From Oscillospiraceae bacterium (GTDB lineage Bacteria; Bacillota; Clostridia; Oscillospirales; CAG-272), in assembly GCA_015064355.1 (NCBI GenBank), contig SVSJ01000015.1:1-54673 (forward strand): 54,673 nt of DNA, written 5' to 3'. The notes below the pieces were generated by a model. That model searched no databases and had not been told where the DNA came from. It saw nothing but the letters and a program-made list of their open reading frames with translations. Below are positions 49,336-54,673 of the stretch, one piece after another (position 1 is the first letter of the stretch; each line of letters begins with the position of its first letter). The translations under genes were made by a program, and so were the position numbers.

Positions 49336-50192
49336 CAGTTCTCCAAAACTTCGAAAAAGTCATCTCTTGTGCAAACGAGGATCTCGTCTTCATTGTTGCC
49401 AAATGTTACGAAATACTCGTTTTGCGGCGTACTCACCCAAATGAACCTGGGTAAATCACCATACTGTACGGACACACCGCCGACAAAGTTGATCTGGGGA
49501 TTAAGCTTCCGTGCAACCAACTCATCCTGAAGCTTGCCACTGATCACATACTCAATAAGTTCTATATCAAGGTCATAGGAACTGCCGCTATACTCACCGA
49601 TATACTTCATAAATCCGTAAGCATCCAGCTTATTCATATGAATAACGCCCTCTTCTCCGGGAACGGTATAGTAAATGTTTACTCCCTTTGAGAAATAATC
49701 TACGTCCGGTGAATGAACAAACTCGTGATACCCTGCCTCGGATGTAATAACATAAGGTATTTCCGTTGGAACGATAATAACATCCGGTACTACGTAGGTG
49801 TCCTCTGTCACAGCAGGTTCTGTTTCAGGTGCTTCAGTCTCGCTTGGTTCGGTTTCCTCAGGCTCTGTATCGGGTGCCATTGGTGTTGTTTCGGGATTAG
49901 GCTCCGTAGCAGGCGCTTCTGTTGCAGGTGGGGTGGTAACAGCAGGATTGTGGCTACCTGCGGAAGTAACAGCAGGCTCTGTGTCCGCCGGTCCATCAAC
50001 GCCGGGCGCTTCTGTTGCAGGTGTAGTATCGAAGGGCAACTTGTCGCTGCTTTCTGTATCAATATTATCGCTACCGGGATAGGAAAGATCCGGCGGCACG
50101 TATCCGGGCTTATCCGGCTCCACGGGCTTTTTGCATCCTGCGGCAGCAAGCACCAGTGCCAAAATAACGATTGCCAACAATATTTTTCTCAT
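49335..50192 (-). CDS. Lipoprotein with a long Thr/Glu/Pro-rich linker
   Basis: The 285-residue protein has a lipobox (ALVLAAAGCKK) that places its N terminus on the outer face of the membrane. Residues 30-140 are a low-complexity linker of repeated TEAP/TEPx units (for instance PETTPMAPDTEPEETEPSETE). A globular domain of about 140 residues follows (YVITSEAGYHEFVHSPDVDYFSKG onward). The linker probably spans the wall. I recognise no family for the C-terminal domain. Confidence 0.75.
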   Translation of the reverse strand: MRKILLAIVILALVLAAAGCKKPVEPDKPGYVPPDLSYPGSDNIDTESSDKLPFDTTPATEAPGVDGPADTEPAVTSAGSHNPAVTTPPATEAPATEPNPETTPMAPDTEPEETEPSETEAPETEPAVTEDTYVVPDVIIVPTEIPYVITSEAGYHEFVHSPDVDYFSKGVNIYYTVPGEEGVIHMNKLDAYGFMKYIGEYSGSSYDLDIELIEYVISGKLQDELVARKLNPQINFVGGVSVQYGDLPRFIWVSTPQNEYFVTFGNNEDEILVCTRDDFFEVLEN

Positions 50193-50302
50193 AAAGTTAT
50201 CTCCATTAATATATAATATTACGGAAGTCTTATAAATATTATAACCTATACAATATGAAAGTCAACACGGAGAATGTTAATATTTTCCTCAATCTGTTCA
50301 TA

Positions 50303-50333
50303 TAAAAAAGCCGCGGTCAGACCACGGTTTTTT
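50303..50333 (-). terminator. Terminator overlapping the stop of the first YgjV-like gene
   Basis: On the minus strand the stem CCGTGG / CCGCGG (one G-U pair) is followed by CTTTTTTAT. The gene's TGA stop lies in the loop, which keeps the untranslated tail minimal. Confidence 0.7.
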
Positions 50334-50880
50334 CATTTTTTGATTCTTTTCTGTATCTTATGATTCCTATTACAGATGAAATGATTGCGATCAGCTCCTT
50401 AACAGCTTCAATGTAATTGCCGGCAAAAACATCGTACAGCAACACCATAGGAGACGTAACAAGAATGCTCTTACGGATAAGCTGAGCTGACGGAGAGGAC
50501 AGAGCAAGCGTGTTTATAACAAGTCCCGTCACAGACAGAACGCAGTACCAATGAGTCCAGGTCAGAACGCCGAACACGACCATAACAGCCGCAAACACAA
50601 ACGGAACAAATTTGTGAGAAAAGATTTTTTTGTCTTTGTTATAGTATGCAATATTGCGAAGAACAGCAACTATGTTCATTGCAAGTCCTGTCCATGCACC
50701 AAGAACAAGAAAACTTATAGCTGACACAATAGTCGCAAATATCTGAATGATCAATAGCTTACGCTGTGAATTCACCTGATATGATGCAAATGTTATTACC
50801 GTTGCAACAAAAGCAATAATATTCGCCACGAGAATCGAATTGTCCATTATATACTGTAAAATTTCTGTTATAAAATACAT
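50317..50880 (-). CDS. YgjV-like inner membrane protein (second of tandem pair)
   Basis: The 187-residue protein has about five hydrophobic segments and the motifs TFASYQVNSQRKLLIIQIFATIVSAISFLVLGAWTGLAMN and LRNIAYYNKDKK, typical of the YgjV family (PF10688). It is clearly homologous to the upstream gene, sharing more than half of the visible residues, so the two arose by tandem duplication. Function unknown. An internal Met at residue 12 could be an alternative start. Confidence 0.82.
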   Translation of the reverse strand: MYFITEILQYIMDNSILVANIIAFVATVITFASYQVNSQRKLLIIQIFATIVSAISFLVLGAWTGLAMNIVAVLRNIAYYNKDKKIFSHKFVPFVFAAVMVVFGVLTWTHWYCVLSVTGLVINTLALSSPSAQLIRKSILVTSPMVLLYDVFAGNYIEAVKELIAIISSVIGIIRYRKESKNEKTVV

Positions 50881-50894
50881 CTCTGTCTTTTCAA

Positions 50895-51431
50895 TTATTT
50901 TGTCCCACTGTATCTTGCCAGTCCGATTATTGCCGAAACCACTGAGATCATTTCTTTTATGGCGCTGAAAATGTTAGCGGTCAACAGGCAGTACAAGCCC
51001 ATAAGTGGGGAGGAAATGAGAATGCTCTTTCTGATCTTCTGCGCAGATGGGAGAGCCAGCGCAAGGGTGTTCACAACCCATCCCGTAACAGCGAGAACGC
51101 AATACCACTCTGTCCAGGTGAATATTCCCCACAGTATCATAACTCCCGCAAATACGAAAGGGATATATTTGCCGGAGAATGCCTTTTTGTCCTTGTAATA
51201 GTAAACGATATTGCGCGTTATGGCAATAACATTCATCGCCAGCCCCGTCCACGCGCCAAGAACGAGAAAGCTTATGGCTGTTACGCAATTCGCAAATATC
51301 TGCAGCACCAGCACCTTCTTTTGCGAGTTCACTTGGTATGACGCAAACGATCCCACTGCCGCTATACAAGCAATAATATTTGCAATTATCTCCCTTGGAT
51401 GAGATTTTATAAACTCAATTATTAACTCCAT
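50895..51431 (-). CDS. YgjV-like inner membrane protein (first of tandem pair)
   Basis: The 178-residue protein has the same pattern (GSFASYQVNSQKKVLVLQIFANCVTAISFLVLGAWTGLAMN, ITRNIVYYYKDKK). The start at 51431 has GAGG five bases upstream. That ribosome site lies in the 3' arm of the hairpin at 51435-51463, so translation could be limited by RNA folding. It is followed after 14 bases by its paralogue. Confidence 0.82.
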   Translation of the reverse strand: MELIIEFIKSHPREIIANIIACIAAVGSFASYQVNSQKKVLVLQIFANCVTAISFLVLGAWTGLAMNVIAITRNIVYYYKDKKAFSGKYIPFVFAGVMILWGIFTWTEWYCVLAVTGWVVNTLALALPSAQKIRKSILISSPLMGLYCLLTANIFSAIKEMISVVSAIIGLARYSGTK

Positions 51432-51434
51432 AAA

Positions 51435-51463
51435 AACCTCGTCTGAATATATCAAACGAGGTT
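51435..51463 (-). promoter_or_regulatory. Hairpin that holds the YgjV ribosome-binding site
   Basis: On the minus strand AACCTCGT and ACGAGGTT form a perfect 8-bp stem around a 13-base loop, with TTTTT next and the ATG at 51431. It looks like a terminator for the DUF2079 gene upstream, yet its 3' arm is the GAGG used by the next gene. Confidence 0.7.
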
Positions 51464-51506
51464 AGTATATCATTTTTGGGGTCAAAAATCAAGCGGGTGC
51501 GATAAA

Positions 51507-53360
51507 TTACTTCACTTTTTCAAGGATCATAACCTTGCCTTCGTAGAATTCCGTTACCACGTAGCCCTTGTTGAGATACGTATTCACCTGGTTCTGATCG
51601 TAGGCTCGGGACATATCTATTACCACGTAATCCACGTCTGCCTCACCACCGTGATATTTCAGTTCGTAGATCTCATCCCGGTCTGCCAGATGCGCCACCA
51701 TAAAGGGAGTTGTGGCAACTGAAGCGTCCTCGGGGATCGTGTCAAGGATCTCCCGCATCTCAGCGTACTTTTCACGTCCGTTTTTCCAACGGTTAACATA
51801 AGTTGTCACCGTGGGCATAATGGTCACAAGGTAAACACAGCAGCAGGCCACCGCACCGATAGTCAAAAGATTTCGACGGGTTGGCAGCTTCAGATCCGCT
51901 GTATTCTGGATCGCTGCATAAACCAGGAACGCGATTATACCAAACTGGTAGTGGAAATTGGTGTCGTACTGGTACTTGTACATCGTAAGAAGATTCATAA
52001 GTATTGGAGCCACCAAGAGCCATCTTGATGCCTTTTTGGTGCACAGGGGCAAGAAGCCAAGGGGCGCAAGCATACGAACAACATATGCCAGCTTTTCCAC
52101 GCCATTTTCAGCAGTGGAGAACATCTGCGTGAGCAAGTACCCGGGATTTACAAGGAGAGTCTTCACAGCACCAGCAAGTCCGTCGCCACGCTGGAATATC
52201 AAGTTGTCGAATCTGTTCACCATAGGCCCCGCGATTCCGGGGTTTGGTGTTGCGGCAGAATAAAGCTCCGCGTAATATGCGCTGGTATTTGAAAGGATAG
52301 CGTATGCGCCGACGAAATACCCCGCAGCAATTCCTGCAAGAATAATTCCATGGAGGAACTTTTTTCTTGAGATAATAATGAAAAGCGCAAAAAGGATAAT
52401 ATAGATTGCCGCGTCCTCTTTCACCGCCAGAACAAGGACGGCGAAGATATACATGGGCAGGTATTTTTCTTTTTCAAAGAAGTAGAACACCCACAAAAGG
52501 AGAGGAGTGAGGAAGCAGTTTTCGTGAAGATCGTAAAAACAGCCTCCGCTGAGGGCGGGATAAAAAGCGTAAATAAAGGAAATTACGATAGTTGCCTTGC
52601 CGGACAGCTTGAACTTTCGGCACAAAAGGGCAACAGGGGCAACACCTGACGCAAGGATCACCGCCTGGAGAATCTGCAGAGTAATCGGTGACGGGAAAAC
52701 ATAGTAAAACGGCAGCATCAGGTAGTATATTGGTGAGATATGGACTACAAAGTGTGACAAAAGCACGTCGCGCTCCGATGTAATGAGAGGGAGCCCGCTT
52801 TCCTTCATGTTGTAGAACATATTGCAGAATAGACCAAAGTCAAAATTCGGGGATGCAAAGGTCAGGTATCTGAAGGTAGTGACAAGAGAGATCACGGCAC
52901 CGCTGACGATAGCAAAGATCACCACCGCGGTAGTTACCCCTGCTCTGCCCGGCTCAAATTTTGAAAAAAGCTCTTCATTCCGCGCAACGAAATATATTGC
53001 CACCATACTGTACACGACGATCAGCCCGAGCATAAAGTAAAGCTGGTTCGAGATGTTGTTGTACTTAAGAGCCCAGCTAAATACGCACAGGGTTGCCGCT
53101 GCCATAAGGATCCACGAATCACTCTCGAATTTGCAAAAGAGCAGATTCAGCGCAGAAAACGCCACGAAAAGAATTGTCACCCACAAAATAACCGTGGAGA
53201 AAGAGGCATCCTGAGCAAAGGACAGATCAGAAAACTTGCCTTCGCCAAAGGTTTTTACCGCAACAAAAGTGAGCCACGCCGAAATAACACGGCAAATGAG
53301 TCTATCCCATGCGAAAACACTTTGCAAAGTGCCGCGGCTAAATAATTTGCGAATATCCAT
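51507..53360 (-). CDS. DUF2079 polytopic membrane protein
   Basis: The 617-residue protein has about twelve to fourteen hydrophobic segments and the family pattern FDFGLFCNMFYNMKESGLPLITSERDVLLSHFVVHISPIYYLMLPFYY, then DLHENCFLTPLLLWVFYF and VKEDAAIYIILFALF. This matches DUF2079 (PF09852), related in layout to GT-C type glycosyltransferases, with a C-terminal soluble tail. The start at 53360 has GGGAGG seven bases upstream; the other ATG is seven codons earlier. The substrate is unknown. Confidence 0.82.
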   Translation of the reverse strand: MDIRKLFSRGTLQSVFAWDRLICRVISAWLTFVAVKTFGEGKFSDLSFAQDASFSTVILWVTILFVAFSALNLLFCKFESDSWILMAAATLCVFSWALKYNNISNQLYFMLGLIVVYSMVAIYFVARNEELFSKFEPGRAGVTTAVVIFAIVSGAVISLVTTFRYLTFASPNFDFGLFCNMFYNMKESGLPLITSERDVLLSHFVVHISPIYYLMLPFYYVFPSPITLQILQAVILASGVAPVALLCRKFKLSGKATIVISFIYAFYPALSGGCFYDLHENCFLTPLLLWVFYFFEKEKYLPMYIFAVLVLAVKEDAAIYIILFALFIIISRKKFLHGIILAGIAAGYFVGAYAILSNTSAYYAELYSAATPNPGIAGPMVNRFDNLIFQRGDGLAGAVKTLLVNPGYLLTQMFSTAENGVEKLAYVVRMLAPLGFLPLCTKKASRWLLVAPILMNLLTMYKYQYDTNFHYQFGIIAFLVYAAIQNTADLKLPTRRNLLTIGAVACCCVYLVTIMPTVTTYVNRWKNGREKYAEMREILDTIPEDASVATTPFMVAHLADRDEIYELKYHGGEADVDYVVIDMSRAYDQNQVNTYLNKGYVVTEFYEGKVMILEKVK

Positions 53361-53523
53361 ATCCTGCCTCCCTTCGTTCATCTAAACTATTATAAAGTAA
53401 TTTGATAATTATGTCAAGTGCGGGCTGGAAATAGCAGCTACTACACCATTTTATATATGAATTTTGCGGCCACCTTGCGCATTTTCCATATTTATGGTTT
53501 CTGTTTGGCCCGGCAAAGCTTTA

Positions 53524-53561
53524 ACAAAAAAGACTTCCGAGAAATCTCGAAAGCCTTTTTG
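53524..53561 (-). terminator. Terminator of the bPH-like gene
   Basis: On the minus strand GGCTTTCGAG and CTCGGAAGTC form a stem with several G-U pairs and a 4-base loop, followed by TTTTTTG. It lies next to the stop at 53567. Confidence 0.65.
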
Positions 53562-53566
53562 AATGT

Positions 53567-54127
53567 CTAAAAAATTAAGTGATACTTATCTGTTCCAATA
53601 AACGGTTCTACAGTTACTCTTTTCTTGCAAAAAGGTACTATTCTGCTAACAGCTTCAAAGTACTCTCTCTCAAAAACGAAAGCTTTGATCATCTTACCCT
53701 TCAACTTTTTTCTACAATCATCTTTTGCCTGACATTGATGATCAGAAAAGTACAAGTAATATGTATTTCCCTCACCGCGAGTTTGCCCGCAATAGGATAT
53801 TCCCCAATCCTTTATATCAGACCACTTTATGTGATGCATACCCACAAGAGATTTACATAAAACTCCATCGTTATTAATAATAACCCGTTTACTGTTTGTG
53901 ACAATAACATAAGCCCCTAAACCAAGCACAGTTAATATAAAAACACTAACGAAAACAACACTCAGAACATCCACAAAAGTATAAGCAGTTTCAAAAGGAA
54001 GCAATGAAACTACTATCCAAACGCAAAAAGCAGCTATTCCCACAAGTATAATTCCTATAGCTATGAAAATCAAATTGTGTTTCTGTTTTACAATTATCTC
54101 ATCCTTATTTCTTGATGCTTCAAGCAT
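53567..54127 (-). CDS. Membrane protein with a bPH-like cytoplasmic domain, unknown function
   Basis: The 186-residue protein has two hydrophobic segments (about 20-45 and 50-80). A soluble part follows (NSKRVIINNDGVLCKSLVGMHHIKWSDIKDWGIS) whose strand pattern resembles small PH-like domains of bacterial membrane proteins. AAAGG lies nine bases before the ATG at 54127, so that start is used over a TTG three codons upstream. Identity beyond the fold class is not known. Confidence 0.6.
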   Translation of the reverse strand: MLEASRNKDEIIVKQKHNLIFIAIGIILVGIAAFCVWIVVSLLPFETAYTFVDVLSVVFVSVFILTVLGLGAYVIVTNSKRVIINNDGVLCKSLVGMHHIKWSDIKDWGISYCGQTRGEGNTYYLYFSDHQCQAKDDCRKKLKGKMIKAFVFEREYFEAVSRIVPFCKKRVTVEPFIGTDKYHLIF

Positions 54128-54259
54128 TTGATCCAACCTTTCTTAACGAATTGTTTTTTATCACGGTTGCATTTCCTCTAAATAATTATACCATATAAAA
54201 AAGGAATCGTCAATCAACCATCAGTTAACTTACCGGTGCAAGAAAAAAATGGTTCAATA

Positions 54260-54505
54260 GGTCAAGTGACACCCTGATGGAGAAAACTCCGTTAGTGAGG
54301 CGATAACACAAGCACAGTGCAGGCGACTCTTGCGGTGACCGAAGTTGTTTATGCCTCACAGCATACAACTTCGACCGCTGCGACCTCACCACCTCGCTCT
54401 TCCCGCCCCCGGCGGCGCTTCACCGGTTCGCCTACCTCCCTCGCCCGCTCAGTCGGTGTGCATATGAGCGCAAATCGGAGTTGTTGATGCAAATTAAGTT
54501 AGAAA
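54260..54505. repeat. GC-rich noncoding stretch with a long imperfect hairpin
   Basis: Positions 54137-54505 carry no gene. The hairpin 54331-54382 pairs CGAAGTTGT with ACAACTTCG and extends to the flanking CGG/CCG. The stretch after it is rich in CCTCGCCC-type words. It resembles mobile-repeat debris seen in gut Clostridia, but no terminal repeats were found. Confidence 0.4.
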
Positions 54506-54547
54506 GTAAGGAAAAAAGGAGTCCTTTTGGACTCCTTTTTTCCTTAC
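54506..54547. terminator. Perfect 19-bp inverted repeat, bidirectional terminator
   Basis: Two perfect 19-base arms (54506-54524 and 54529-54547) enclose TTTT. T tracts occur on either strand. It stands directly downstream (minus strand) of the broken tRNA-Asn. Confidence 0.85.
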
Positions 54548-54599
54548 TCCCCCAACTGGACTTGAACCAGTGACACCCTGATTAACAGTCAGGTGCTCT
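54547..54599 (-). pseudogene. Truncated tRNA-Asn (GUU), 3' portion only
   Basis: On the minus strand the anticodon arm (CCTGA CTGTTAA TCAGG, anticodon GUU), T arm (ACTGG / CCAGT) and acceptor 3' strand TGGGGGA with discriminator G are intact. Upstream of AGAGC the D arm and acceptor 5' strand are replaced by unrelated sequence. It cannot fold as a full tRNA. It is the 3' end left by an integration or a deletion. Confidence 0.75.
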
Positions 54600-54673
54600 C
54601 GCGGGCGGGGTGCTTCACACCGACAAATCGGGCGGTTGAATGTAATAGGAAATAAAAAAGCAACCCCGCAAGG

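Noticed and set aside
1-54673. A CRISPR array or complete phage-defence system
   Set aside because: No regularly spaced short repeats were seen, and no nuclease, methylase or Cas motif occurs among the genes. The repeated terminators are each followed by a gene-length interval.

Overview
The window looks like part of a chromosome of an anaerobic, endospore-lineage Clostridia (Bacillota), probably an uncultured gut or rumen organism. The evidence is the yabM-mazG-rqcP-yabP-yabQ-divIC order known from Bacillus, an SLH cell-surface protein, ferredoxin-dependent 2-oxoacid oxidoreductase instead of a pyruvate dehydrogenase complex, cdaA-cdaR, HemZ, and consensus TTGACA-N17-TATAAT promoters with AGGAGG ribosome sites. 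No ribosomal RNA or intact transposase is present, so the genus cannot be named.

Layout. (1) 1-3.8 kb is an accessory zone. It holds a broken HTH gene, a DUF2238 membrane protein, and a holin-endolysin pair whose strong promoter is followed by a LexA-type box. It also holds an amidohydrolase whose 3' end is duplicated around a small AT-rich gene with its own promoter. (2) 3.8-6.6 kb is a large SLH surface protein. (3) 6.8-22.4 kb is a long minus-strand housekeeping block: divIC, yabQ, yabP, rqcP, mazG, a SpoVB-like flippase, a nucleoside kinase, hemZ, dtd, relA/spoT, recJ, rseC, an FAD dehydrogenase, cdaR and cdaA. (4) 22.6-26 kb is a plus-strand operon with a ParA/MinD-like ATPase, a ferredoxin and three 2-oxoacid:ferredoxin oxidoreductase subunits. 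Its codon use suggests high expression. (5) 26-29.7 kb holds small regulators, DUF4830, a CBM9-like protein and an AEC transporter. (6) 29.8-33.9 kb is a complete sugar-type ABC importer (ATPase, permease, binding lipoprotein). (7) 34-38.8 kb and 43.9-47.1 kb form a regulator-rich zone with XRE proteins, an ECF sigma factor with a very long C-terminal extension, and an ArsR-type regulator in an operon with two unknown proteins behind a three-copy operator-like repeat. (8) 38.9-43.7 kb is a carbohydrate operon (PMI-like fusion, LmbE deacetylase, DUF4380 mutarotase-like protein, L-fucose/arabinose isomerase-like protein) headed by an unusual interleaved inverted repeat. (9) 47.3-47.7 kb is a tRNA-Met/Glu/Glu operon. 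(10) 47.8-54.1 kb holds a deacetylase-fold protein, a lipoprotein, two tandem YgjV proteins, a DUF2079 membrane protein and a bPH-like membrane protein. The window ends in noncoding repeats and a truncated tRNA-Asn.

How the genes work together. The importer and the 38.9-43.7 kb operon could supply and isomerise sugars, whose 2-oxoacids would feed the ferredoxin oxidoreductase; that link is inference. The best candidates for unusual biology are the SOS-box lysis cassette without phage genes, the gene embedded between duplicated amidohydrolase ends, the ArsR operon with its triple repeat, the ECF fusion, and the interleaved repeat leader of the sugar operon. No CRISPR array or complete defence system was seen.
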